Assembly (NCBI GenBank): GCA_016235345.1
Contig: JACRLG010000011.1
Location: forward strand, 35,117-99,116
Direction of reading: 5' to 3'
From: Deltaproteobacteria bacterium
Lineage (GTDB): Bacteria; Desulfobacterota; Desulfobacteria; Desulfobacterales; Desulfatibacillaceae
Length of the DNA stretch: 64,000 nt
Part shown: positions 40,671-49,082 of the stretch, in pieces
Position numbering within the stretch: the stretch's first letter is position 1
How the letters are laid out: every line of letters begins with the position of its first letter
Position numbers and translations under genes: made by a program
The notes under the pieces: generated by a model
Database searches by the model: none
The model's input: only the letters and a program-made list of their open reading frames with translations
Told to the model about the DNA's origin: nothing

Positions 40671-42437
40671 CTACATAGCCTCGAAGCGGCAGGACACCGG
40701 CCCGAAGGCGATCACCTGGGAGCTTTTGAGGGCCACGTCCCTGGGCGGGCCGGAAAATCCGGAGATGGTTCGAAGCCGCCAGAGGGATTCAAGGGGGTTG
40801 AAGTAGATGAGGGCCAGAAACCGGGGAGCGCCCTGGATGCGGATGGGGACGTTTTCCGTGCTGCCAATGGGAACGAAACATGGAATGAGCACGTATCGCT
40901 CGTTTTGGCGGTTGTTTTCGCGGGTGACCCCCACGCAGACTATCCGCTTGCCGTCCGTGTAGAGGCTCGCCGTGAAATCGAGGATGCCCCCCACGTTTAT
41001 GGGGTTTACGGCTTCAAGCCTGATGTCCTGGCCGCGAGGAAGGCGTCTGCCGGACAGGAAGGTGCCGTTGGCGGAGGTGTCCCTTATGAAGGCGTCGCGC
41101 TTTTTCACTGTAAGGCTGAAATGGTTGCGGCTGGCCTTGACGTTCTTTTCCTCGTTGCCCGCCTCCGGGAAGAGAAAGGCTGGAATGTGGTTGATGTCGC
41201 GCTTCCTGCCGAAAAGCAGGCAGGTCCCAGGAACCAGCAGGTAATGGGTCCTGTCCGGGAGGATGAAGTGCGCCCTTGGCGCGTCCTGGGGCTCCAGGGA
41301 GGCGAGGGCGTCCATCACCTCCGGGCTTAGGGCCGCGTCCGGGCCGGGTACGCACGTTGGGGGGAAGAACCTGGGCTCCGGGACGGAGTCGAACACCTCG
41401 GTCCTGTCATAGGCGGTGGGCGCGCTCCCCACGCTCTCGCGGAAAACCCCCGCGCCCTGGCTGACGTCCAGAAGGGCCGCCTCCTGAAGGGACTGCTCCT
41501 CCTCGGCCATGTCCGCCTCGAAAAGCTCCCGTATATATTTGGAAAGCGCCCTCTGGTTGGTCCGCATGGAAAGGTCATAGAGGGCGTCCTCGATGTCGGC
41601 CTGCATGTCGGAGCATCGCTGGTAGCGTTTGGCCGGGTCGAGCGCCAGGGCCTTGTCGAGAACCTGGCACACCGATTCGGGAAGAAGCGGGGCAAGCTGC
41701 CTTGCGGGTGCAAACTCGGCCTTCCTGGCCCTGGCCAGAACCTGGAAGGTGTCGCCGGAATACATACGCGCGCCGGTCAGAAGCTCGTAGAGCACCGCTC
41801 CCACCGCGAAGATGTCCGTCCTGTGGTCTATCTCCGCGCCGTCGGCCTGCTCCGGCGACATGTAGGCCACCTTGCCCTTTATGACACCGGCCAGGGTTGT
41901 GGTGTTGCGGCTGGCGGCCTTGGCCACCCCGAAATCCACCACCTTCACCTCTCCCTCGTAGGTGATGAAGATGTTGGGCGGGCTGATGTCCCTGTGGACT
42001 ATGTTGAGCCTTTTGCCGGAAAAATCCTTGAGGTCGTGGGCGTAGTCCAGGCCCTTGGCCACCCTGGAAATGATGTAAAGGCAGAGGTCCAGGGGCAGGG
42101 TCTTTCCCGTCTGGGCCGCCTGGTCAGCCGCCATGCGAAGATTTTTGCCGAAAAGGTATTCCATGGCGATGAAAAAATCGTTGCCCATGCGCCCGAAATC
42201 GTAGGTGCGCACTATGTTTTCGTGCTGGAGATAGGCCGCCAGGCGCGCTTCGTCTATAAAGGCGTCGATCAGGGCCTTTTCCCCCACCAGGTGCGGGAGA
42301 ATCTTCTTGACCGCCACGAGTTTCTGAAAGCCCTCGTCGCCCATTATCTTGGCCCGGAAAAGCTCGGCCATGCCGCCCACGGCGATGGGGTCCAGAAGCA
42401 TATATTTTCCGAAACGTATCGGACGGATGTTTCCCAT
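40671..42437 (-). CDS. Ser/Thr protein kinase with C-terminal FHA-like domain
   Basis: A 588-residue protein. The kinase domain (about residues 10-280) has AVGGMAELFRAK, VAVKKILP, HRDISPPNIFITYEG (Ser replacing the usual Lys after HRDI) and VDFGVAKAA. Residues about 410-500 look like an FHA phosphothreonine-binding domain: SRNHFSLTV, RDTSANGTFLSGRRL. The linker has no clear domain, and there is no membrane segment. It is 98 bases downstream of another Ser/Thr kinase gene, so both may act in one pathway. Confidence 0.88.
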   Translation of the reverse strand: MGNIRPIRFGKYMLLDPIAVGGMAELFRAKIMGDEGFQKLVAVKKILPHLVGEKALIDAFIDEARLAAYLQHENIVRTYDFGRMGNDFFIAMEYLFGKNLRMAADQAAQTGKTLPLDLCLYIISRVAKGLDYAHDLKDFSGKRLNIVHRDISPPNIFITYEGEVKVVDFGVAKAASRNTTTLAGVIKGKVAYMSPEQADGAEIDHRTDIFAVGAVLYELLTGARMYSGDTFQVLARARKAEFAPARQLAPLLPESVCQVLDKALALDPAKRYQRCSDMQADIEDALYDLSMRTNQRALSKYIRELFEADMAEEEQSLQEAALLDVSQGAGVFRESVGSAPTAYDRTEVFDSVPEPRFFPPTCVPGPDAALSPEVMDALASLEPQDAPRAHFILPDRTHYLLVPGTCLLFGRKRDINHIPAFLFPEAGNEEKNVKASRNHFSLTVKKRDAFIRDTSANGTFLSGRRLPRGQDIRLEAVNPINVGGILDFTASLYTDGKRIVCVGVTRENNRQNERYVLIPCFVPIGSTENVPIRIQGAPRFLALIYFNPLESLWRLRTISGFSGPPRDVALKSSQVIAFGPVSCRFEAM

Positions 42438-42535
42438 GATTTCCCGTATCAGGAGGCAGGAAAGGCCGGGGACCGCGCCGGAGCCTCCCGGAGAGCGTTA
42501 GGGGTTGTTGGAATGCGGCGTCGAACGGCCTGCCC

Positions 42536-44443
42536 TCATTTTTTCTTGGAGGTGATAAGCCCCGTCGGCTCTATCCTGTACACCAGCTTTCCTTTCCGGT
42601 GCGACGCCTCGATGATGAGGTCGGCCTTTTTCGCGTTCACTATGCGCACGTCCACCTCGGCGGGGGTCTTGAGGCCGGCGGACAGAAGGTCCGTGATTGC
42701 GACGAAGGGGCCGGATTCGCTTTTCTTGACGGCCTTTGCTGCAGTTCTGGCGCTCACCGCCGTCTGCTCGGCCAGAACGTCGAACTCGTTTCCTGACGAG
42801 CCGCCGAAAATGACAAGGCTTCCCAGGAAAAGGGCCAGGACCCCGAAGGCCACAACCATGTAAACCTTCTTGTTGGCCGGGCTGCTGGTGAGGTCCATGG
42901 ACACCACGGCTCCGGCGTCCTTCATGCGGGATGCCGCCGACGGCCTGTGGAACCTCTCGATCTCGGCCAGAAGTATGCCGGCGTCGGGGTTTTGGGGCTC
43001 CATTTCAAGCGCGCCGGAAACCAGCTCGTGGGCCTTTTCGTATTTTTTGAGCGAGAGCGCCGTCCTGGCCCTTCTTAAGCGCACGGCCACGAGCTCCGGG
43101 GCCAGGGCTTCCATGCGCTCGCGGATTCCCGGACATCGGGGGTCCAGGGTGAGGACGTCCCGGAAAGCGGCCCAGGCGGCTTCCTTATTGTCGGTTTCAA
43201 GCGCCGTATCGGCCCTTTTGAGGTGCCCTGAAATCTCCTCCCGGTTCCGGGCCACCCTGGCAAGGCCAAGCCGGGCCTGCTCGTTTTCCGGGTCAAGCTC
43301 CAGGACCTCCATCCAGATTATCTCGGCCCTCTTGTAATCGCTTCCGGTGATGGCCTCCTGGGCCTTTCTGACAAGACGCATGAGGGGCACGTTTCCCCCG
43401 CAGCGCCCGCAGAAAATGGTGTCCGGCCCCACCTCGGCCCCGCACTTCCCGCATTTTTCAAGAAGCGCCGAAAGGCCCTGGCCGCACTTGGAGCAAAACC
43501 TCACACCCTCGGAGTTCACGTAGCCGCAACGCGGGCAGTTGGCCTGGCCCCGTAGCCCGGTTTTGGACCTGCACCCCATGAGGGCGGCGGCCAGATCAGC
43601 CGCCGTGGGGTAGCGCTTGTCCGGGTGCTCCTCCAGGCACTTTCCTATTACGGGCCGGATGCGTTCGGGGACCTTCTCAAGCCGGATGGTGCGCGGGGCC
43701 TCGCCGGTGACGGCTGCGTAAAGGGTGGCCCCCAAGCCGTACACGTCGCTTCTGGGGCCGGCGTTCCTGCCGCTTGTAAGCTGCTCCGGAGCCGCGAAAA
43801 ACATGGTGCCCATGAGCGTGCCGGGAAGGGTCATGTCGCTGTCCCCCTCCCGGTCCTGGGCAAGGCCGAAATCACCCAGCTTGGGTGTGCCCCGGTCCGT
43901 GAGAAGGATGTTTCCGGGTTTCACGTCCCTGTGGCAGATGCCCTTTTCGTGGGCCTGGTGAAGGGCGTCGGCAAGCTGGGCCCCCATCTCCACGGTCTCG
44001 TCCTCGGAAAGCGGGCCGTTTTTTTCGATCCTGTCCTTGAGGCTTCCGCCTGTGACGTACTCCATCTCGATCCACAGGCCCTGTTCCACTTCCAACACGT
44101 TGTAAATCTGGATGATGTTGAAGTGGTTGAGGCTTGCGATGACCTTGGCCTCGCGCCAGAACCGCTCTATGACCTTCTGGTTTTCAAGGTTTTCGGGCCG
44201 CAGGCTTTTTAGGGCCACTATGCGGCCCAGCTTGCTGTCGCGGGCCTTGTACACAACGCCCATGCCGCCGTGGCCCAGCTCGCCCACGATCTTGAACCGG
44301 GTGGCCGGGTCCTCCAGCATGACGGTTTTTACCGAGCCGTCGTTGTAGGCAGTGAGGGCGTCGTCGGTGTTGACGCTTCCGGACCGGGCTTTCCCGCCCT
44401 CCACCATCGTAAGCTGATCATCGAGCGTATCTTTTGCAGACAT
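42536..44443 (-). CDS. Ser/Thr protein kinase with zinc ribbons, TPR-like repeats and one TM
   Basis: A 635-residue PknB-type kinase. The kinase domain (about residues 45-295) has GHGGMGVVYKARD, VALKSL, HRDVKPGNILL, GDFGLAQ and AAPEQ. Two zinc ribbons follow (CPRCGYVNSEGVRFCSKCG and CGKCGAEVGPDTIFCGRCG, about 299-350), then TPR-like helices to about 500, one membrane segment near 526-546 and a C-terminal outer domain of about 90 residues. It may sense signals outside the inner membrane and phosphorylate cytoplasmic targets. It is divergent from the ferredoxin/cytochrome pair. Confidence 0.9.
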   Translation of the reverse strand: MSAKDTLDDQLTMVEGGKARSGSVNTDDALTAYNDGSVKTVMLEDPATRFKIVGELGHGGMGVVYKARDSKLGRIVALKSLRPENLENQKVIERFWREAKVIASLNHFNIIQIYNVLEVEQGLWIEMEYVTGGSLKDRIEKNGPLSEDETVEMGAQLADALHQAHEKGICHRDVKPGNILLTDRGTPKLGDFGLAQDREGDSDMTLPGTLMGTMFFAAPEQLTSGRNAGPRSDVYGLGATLYAAVTGEAPRTIRLEKVPERIRPVIGKCLEEHPDKRYPTAADLAAALMGCRSKTGLRGQANCPRCGYVNSEGVRFCSKCGQGLSALLEKCGKCGAEVGPDTIFCGRCGGNVPLMRLVRKAQEAITGSDYKRAEIIWMEVLELDPENEQARLGLARVARNREEISGHLKRADTALETDNKEAAWAAFRDVLTLDPRCPGIRERMEALAPELVAVRLRRARTALSLKKYEKAHELVSGALEMEPQNPDAGILLAEIERFHRPSAASRMKDAGAVVSMDLTSSPANKKVYMVVAFGVLALFLGSLVIFGGSSGNEFDVLAEQTAVSARTAAKAVKKSESGPFVAITDLLSAGLKTPAEVDVRIVNAKKADLIIEASHRKGKLVYRIEPTGLITSKKK

Positions 44444-44549
44444 GGCCGCCTCTGAAAAATGTCATGGGATCAATCATCCATCTTGCCAAATTTTTGCCTC
44501 TTTTGTCAAAATCTTAGTCAGGCCCCATGAGCCTGCCAAGGAAAAGAGC

Positions 44550-44578
44550 TTGACCGGACTTGATCCTGTACCGATAAT
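44550..44578 (+). promoter_or_regulatory. Sigma70-type promoter of the Fe-S/cytochrome b pair
   Basis: TTGACC (44550-44555), 17-base spacer, GATAAT (44573-44578): five of six matches at each hexamer. The start would be near 44585, 55 bases before the ATG at 44640. Confidence 0.6.
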
Positions 44579-44639
44579 GTTTCTCATCATAAAAAAATCC
44601 GGGGTTTAAACGAAGGCCCTTTAAGGCGAAGGATCGGAC

Positions 44640-45665
44640 ATGAAAAAAATTTCCAGGCGCGGCTTTTTGAAGGGGGCGGCGGCCACTGCGGGGCTTATGG
44701 CGGCGTCCGCCATACCGCTTCCGAGCTCTGCCCGTGGTGCGCAAACCGGGGAACTCGCCACCCTTCTGGACCTTTCCAAATGCATAGGCTGCGGGGCCTG
44801 CGTGGAGGCCTGCCGCGAGGTGAACGCCGAAAAATTCCCCGAACCCAAAAAGCCCTTTCCCAAGATGGTCCCGGAAAAAAGGGTGAAGGTTGCGGACTTT
44901 TCCGGCAAGCGCGACGTGACCGACCGGCTCACCCCCTACAACTGGCTTTACATCCAAAGCGCCACTGTGGTCCATGACGGCTCGGAAGTCGCGGTGAACA
45001 TCCCCAGGCGCTGTATGCACTGCGTGAACCCGCCCTGCGCCGACCTCTGCCCCTTCGGCGCGGCAAGGAAGCTCCCAAACGGCATAACACGAATTCACCC
45101 GGAGGTCTGCCTGGGCGGGGCCAAGTGCAAGGACGTCTGCCCCTGGGGCATTCCCGAACGCCAGACCGGAGTGGGTCTTTACCTCTCCCTCATGCCCGCT
45201 TACGCCGGAAACGGGGTGCTTTATAAGTGCGACAGGTGCTACAACCGCCTCGAAAAGGGCGAAAACCCGGCCTGCATAGACATCTGCCCCGAAGGGGTGC
45301 AGGAGATAGGCCCACGGGAGGAGATGATAAAAAAGGCGAAGGAGCTTGCGCTGCAGATGAAGGGCTACTTTTACGGGCTCGATGAAAACGGCGGGACCAA
45401 CACCTTCTACGTGTCGCCGGTTCCCTTTGATCTTCTGAACAAGGCCGTGGAAAAAGGCCCCGGAAAGCCCCATCTGAAGAAGGTGGAGGACGCCATGGGG
45501 AAATCCGAGAACATGGCGAAAGCCATGATCCTGGCCCCCATCGCGGGCCTTGCCGCCGGAGCCCTGGCTTTTGCGAGAACCGTGGACAGGCTGGCGGCCC
45601 CAACGGAAGCCGCACCCAAGGCCCCTGAAAAACCCGAAACCGGCAAAGGGGAGGGCCGCTCATGA
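44640..45665 (+). CDS. Tat-exported 4Fe-4S electron-transfer subunit (FdnH/HybA-like)
   Basis: A 341-residue protein with a twin-arginine signal (SRRGFLKGAA at residue 5). Four Cys groups, CIGCGACVEAC, CMHCVNPPCADLC, CKDVCPWG and CDRCYNRLEKGENPACIDIC, can bind four clusters, as in the beta subunits of formate dehydrogenase and hydrogenase. A C-terminal membrane segment (about residues 298-315) would anchor it on the periplasmic side. The cytochrome b gene overlaps its end (ATGA). No catalytic molybdopterin subunit is next to it, so its partner must be elsewhere. Confidence 0.88.
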   Translation: MKKISRRGFLKGAAATAGLMAASAIPLPSSARGAQTGELATLLDLSKCIGCGACVEACREVNAEKFPEPKKPFPKMVPEKRVKVADFSGKRDVTDRLTPYNWLYIQSATVVHDGSEVAVNIPRRCMHCVNPPCADLCPFGAARKLPNGITRIHPEVCLGGAKCKDVCPWGIPERQTGVGLYLSLMPAYAGNGVLYKCDRCYNRLEKGENPACIDICPEGVQEIGPREEMIKKAKELALQMKGYFYGLDENGGTNTFYVSPVPFDLLNKAVEKGPGKPHLKKVEDAMGKSENMAKAMILAPIAGLAAGALAFARTVDRLAAPTEAAPKAPEKPETGKGEGRS

Positions 45666-46126
45666 AAAGCATGGCGTTTCCGGCGAAAAAGGTGATGATG
45701 CCCCTCTACGCAATAAGCCTCGCGCTCCTGTTTTTCACGGGCTTCGGCCAGCTTCCCATCTACAGGCGCTATTATTTCAACGAGATTCCCGGCCTTGACT
45801 GGTCGGCCAATTTCTACGCCACCCACCTTCTTCACCACGTGGGGGCCATGATCCTGATTTTCGTCGGCACCGCCCTTCTGACCGGTTATATCATCTCCGG
45901 CAGGAAGCGCTTCCGTCTTACGGTTTCGGGCTGGGTTCGCACGGTTCTGCTTTCCGCCCTTTTCGTCACCGGGGTTTTCCGGGTTCTGAAAAACATGCCG
46001 GACATCACCTTTTCCCCGGAGTTAACCTTTTTCATAGATGTCAGCCACCTGGCCCTTGCCGTGATCTTCATGGTTGCGGGCCTTGCCATGCTTATAGCAA
46101 GAAGGCCGTGGCTCAGGGAAAGATAG
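45662..46126 (+). CDS. Cytochrome b-type membrane subunit (FdnI-like)
   Basis: A 154-residue protein with four membrane segments and His residues placed for haem b: HLLHHVGAMILIF in the second and FIDVSHLALAVIF in the fourth. Size and pattern fit the gamma subunits of formate dehydrogenase or hydrogenase. It would carry electrons between the Tat-exported Fe-S subunit and the quinone pool. Its ATG overlaps the Fe-S gene stop by 4 bases. Confidence 0.8.
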   Translation: MKSMAFPAKKVMMPLYAISLALLFFTGFGQLPIYRRYYFNEIPGLDWSANFYATHLLHHVGAMILIFVGTALLTGYIISGRKRFRLTVSGWVRTVLLSALFVTGVFRVLKNMPDITFSPELTFFIDVSHLALAVIFMVAGLAMLIARRPWLRER

Positions 46127-46136
46127 CGGGCCGCCC

Positions 46137-47177
46137 TCACGCCCCGACTCCGTCTTTCTGGTTCCGCTTCACTTCAAACATGCGGCGGTCGGCGGCGGCC
46201 AGAAGTTCCTCACGGGTTTTGCCGTCAGGGCCGTAAACGGCCAGACCGAAGCTCATGGTGACGTTTGTTCCTCCGCAGTCGGCCAAAACCGGGGTGGAGG
46301 CAAACCCGGCCCTTATCCTTTCGCACAGGGCAAGAACCCCTTCGCGGCCCTTGCCGAAAAGCACCATCACGTACTCGTCGCCGCCGTACTTGGCCAGGAT
46401 GTCGCCCTTTTCCAGGCAGGCCGACATTATGGAGCCTATCTCCTTCAGCGCCGCCGAGCCCGCCATGTGGCCGAAGGTGTCCACCAACTCCTTGAAATTA
46501 TCAACGTCCGCGAAAACAACGCAGAATCCGGGGCCGCCCTTTTCCGCTTTTTCCACTGCCTGATCAAGAACCCTGTAAAGGTGGCGTGCGTTAAAAAGGC
46601 CGGTGTACTCGTCGGTGACGCTTAACTGCTTGATCTTTTCGTAATAGCGGGCGTTTTGCACGGCAACCGCCGCATAGTCGGCAAGAATGGTGAGAAGCGG
46701 CAGGCTTTCGGCCTCGAACGCATCGAAATCCCTGATGTTCACTATCTCCAGAATCCCCACGACCCTGCCCCGGCTTTTTAAGGGAATGGCGGCTATGCTT
46801 TTTGTGGAAAATCCGGTCAGTTCGTCCACCCTGGAGTTGAAGCGGGGGTCATCACCCGCGTTTACCAGAAGAACCGGTTCCCCTTTCAGGGCCGCGTGAC
46901 CTGCAACGCCCTCGCCGGGGGCCAGGGTCATGCCCCGGATAAATTCCTTTTTTTCACCCACCACTATGGCGAAAGTGAGCGCGCCGCCTTCCTCGTCCGC
47001 CAGCAGAAGCGACCAGTTCCGGGCCGGCACCAGGGAACTCACCCTGTCAAGAATAAGGGCCAGAACCTCATTTAATTCCACGGTGGAGGTAAGGAGCTTT
47101 CCCATGGAAATGAAGGTCAAAAGGTCCTCGCCCCTGCATGAGAGGCCGTTTGGCAGTCTAATCGGACGATCAGGCAT
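46137..47177 (-). CDS. GAF-GGDEF diguanylate cyclase
   Basis: A 346-residue soluble protein. Residues about 25-175 form a GAF domain (RVSSLVPARNWSLLLADEEG, GEGVAGHAALKGEPVLLV). Residues about 180-340 are a GGDEF domain: GLFNARHLYRVLDQAVEKA, VFADVDNFKELVDTFGHMAG and the active-site YGGDEYVMV. The last residue is Tyr instead of Phe, usually tolerated. The RxxD inhibitory site is absent (EKGD). It probably makes c-di-GMP, the ligand of PilZ and VpsT-like proteins. Confidence 0.88.
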   Translation of the reverse strand: MPDRPIRLPNGLSCRGEDLLTFISMGKLLTSTVELNEVLALILDRVSSLVPARNWSLLLADEEGGALTFAIVVGEKKEFIRGMTLAPGEGVAGHAALKGEPVLLVNAGDDPRFNSRVDELTGFSTKSIAAIPLKSRGRVVGILEIVNIRDFDAFEAESLPLLTILADYAAVAVQNARYYEKIKQLSVTDEYTGLFNARHLYRVLDQAVEKAEKGGPGFCVVFADVDNFKELVDTFGHMAGSAALKEIGSIMSACLEKGDILAKYGGDEYVMVLFGKGREGVLALCERIRAGFASTPVLADCGGTNVTMSFGLAVYGPDGKTREELLAAADRRMFEVKRNQKDGVGA

Positions 47178-47181
47178 GTTT

Positions 47182-47457
47182 TTACTCTATCGTTATGTTT
47201 ATGATTTTGCTTTTCCTTGCCGTCTCCGGCGCTTCCGCCTGCTTTTGCGCCAGTTTCGCCAGCCTCAGATCAATGAAAAGCCTGGCGGTCGAAAGCGCCC
47301 TCGTCTCCGCCTCCAGCAAGAGGGGCCCGGCCCTTTCCTTGAGTATGGATAAGGCCAGGTCCGCTCCCGGCAGGGACATGATCAGCCGGGCCGTTCGCCT
47401 GATGACGCCCTTTGGGGGGCTTTGCGGCTTTTTTTTCTTTTCACGCTTTCTTGCCAT
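47182..47457 (-). CDS. Small basic protein of unknown function
   Basis: A 91-residue protein with a strongly basic N-terminus (ARKREKKKKPQSPPKG), a middle helix and a second helix rich in Ala, Leu and Arg. I recognise no family. Its start overlaps the end of the ArsA-like frame by 17 bases, and it precedes the GGDEF gene by 4 bases, so it is cotranscribed with them. Confidence 0.65.
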   Translation of the reverse strand: MARKREKKKKPQSPPKGVIRRTARLIMSLPGADLALSILKERAGPLLLEAETRALSTARLFIDLRLAKLAQKQAEAPETARKSKIINITIE

Positions 47458-48643
47458 GTTTTTCCCCCTCGAAATAAACGCACAGAAAGTCGCCCTCGAA
47501 TTTCGCCTTCACCGCCTTGGCCGCCGCCACGTGCATGGGAAGCAGGACGTGGCGCTTGACGCTTCCCACCCTTATGATGAGTTCCTCCTTGGTGCGGTTG
47601 ACCGTGACGTCCCTTTTTTCGGCAAAGGGGAGCTTTATGGCAAGCCTGTAGACGCCGTCCTTCTTGGATAGCTCGTAGGCCCTTTCGTCGTGGAATCGGG
47701 TTAAAGGCGAGCGGTCGCCGTAGAGCCTTTTCCCAAGCTCGTTCAGGCTGTCGTAGCCAAGGACCTCGCCCGGAAAAAGGTCCACGGAAAAAACAGGCAC
47801 GGGCGCGAAGGTCTCCACGGCCTTTCTCATGTACATGGCCTGGTTTTTCTTCCAGCCCTGAAAATAGCCGTCCGCCACTTTTTGGGGAAGCATCCGGTTC
47901 ATAATCACGCAGTCCACGTGCATCCGGTAAAGGGTGAAGTACATGAAGGCGCGCTGGGTCTCGGCCAGCACTATCTTTTCCGGGTTGGCCACAAGGCGCA
48001 CGGTGGTTATGTCCGGGTCGGCCAGAATCTTCTCTACTCCCCTTATTTTCTAGAAAAGGGTCTTAATGCCCCCGCAACAGTTGTCACCGGGAAGCGGCGC
48101 GTTGGTGAGGCGCTGGACCACGGGCCGGGCCACCTTCATAACGTTCCTTTCCAGGTTGAAGAATTTTTTCATGTACCATTCAAGGGCCGTGGGGATGGAT
48201 ATGAAGCGCACGGCCTCGCCGGTGGGGGCGGAATCGAGCACTATGACGTCGTAGGTTTTTTCGGTGACGTAGAGGTTGATTTTAAGGAGCAGGGAAAGCT
48301 CCTCCATGCCCGGAAGGATGGCCAGTTCCTCCGCCATTACCTCCTCCACCCCGGCGGCGGTTATGACCTTGGAGATGTAGGCGTGGATTTCCCCCCAGTC
48401 CTTTTTCAGCTCCTCCTGGATGTCCAGCTCCTGAATCCACAGGTTTTCCGCAACGTTGAACGGCTCGCCCCGGTTCTGGTCCAGAAGGGACCGGGGCAGA
48501 TCGAAGATGTCCGCCAGGTTGTGGGCGGTGTCGAGGCTTAGGACCAGGGTCCTGTGGCCAAGGGCGGCGGACCTTATGCCCGTGGCGGCGGAGGAGCTTG
48601 TCTTGCCCACCCCGCCCTTTCCGGCGAAAAAAATTATCCTCAT
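47441..48643 (-). pseudogene. ArsA-family ATPase interrupted by in-frame TAG
   Basis: A 400-codon frame split by TAG at 48050-48052. The N-terminal 197 residues have the P-loop FFAGKGGVGKTSSS, LVLSLDTAHNLADIF and VLDSAPTGEAVRFI, as in ArsA/Get3. After the TAG the same frame continues with KIRGVEKILADPDITTVRLV and VANPEKIVLAETQRAF, a conserved ArsA block, to the normal end. One base change from GAG, CAG or AAG would explain the TAG. It is probably a recent nonsense mutation, although read-through is not excluded. GGAAGGAG precedes the ATG. Confidence 0.8.
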
Positions 48644-48765
48644 AAGCTCCTTCCTTTGAGCGGCTGGATAGTATCGAATTTTAAGCATATCAAACCCCGG
48701 CCTTTGGGGCAAGCGGATGAAATGGCAGAGCAGGGGCTTTCCTGATATAATTTGCTTTAAGGGTC

Positions 48766-48794
48766 TTGACGATGATATGGTGAAATGGTTAACA
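48766..48794 (+). promoter_or_regulatory. Weak candidate promoter upstream of phoH
   Basis: TTGACG at 48766-48771 and TTAACA at 48789-48794 with 17 bases between them. The -10 is poor, and the palindromic element at 48851-49016 would lie in the leader. Low confidence. Confidence 0.25.
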
Positions 48795-48850
48795 GCTCCG
48801 GTCGGAAAAAACCGGCCCCCGGAAAAGGCGTAAAAACCTTTGTCCGGGAT

Positions 48851-49016
48851 TAAGAGCTTATCCATAAATAATATTTGCATTCGATTGAGGCTTCATCCCG
48901 GAAAGCTTTGTTGCGCTCCTTACGGAATAGCTCGCTATGCCGCAAGGAGACGCGCCTTGCTTTCCGGGCGAATCCTCAATCTCGGTGCGACAATCTTATT
49001 TATGGATAAGCTCTTA
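48851..49016. repeat. 166-bp palindromic element with 21-bp perfect inverted ends
   Basis: TAAGAGCTTATCCATAAATA (plus one A) at 48851-48871 is the exact complement of 48996-49016. Inside, the arms starting at 48885 and ending at 48979 pair imperfectly (TTGAGG...CCGGAAAGC / GCTTTCCGG...CCTCAA), and an apical stem CTCCTT/AAGGAG follows. It fills most of the gap between the divergent ArsA-like and phoH genes. It is MITE-like in shape; no transposase is in the window. Confidence 0.85.
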
Positions 49017-49082
49017 GACGGTCCGGTCCGTATCCAAACCGGGTCGCAAGGAGCCCGAGGAACAATTTCAAGCGGCGCCCAA

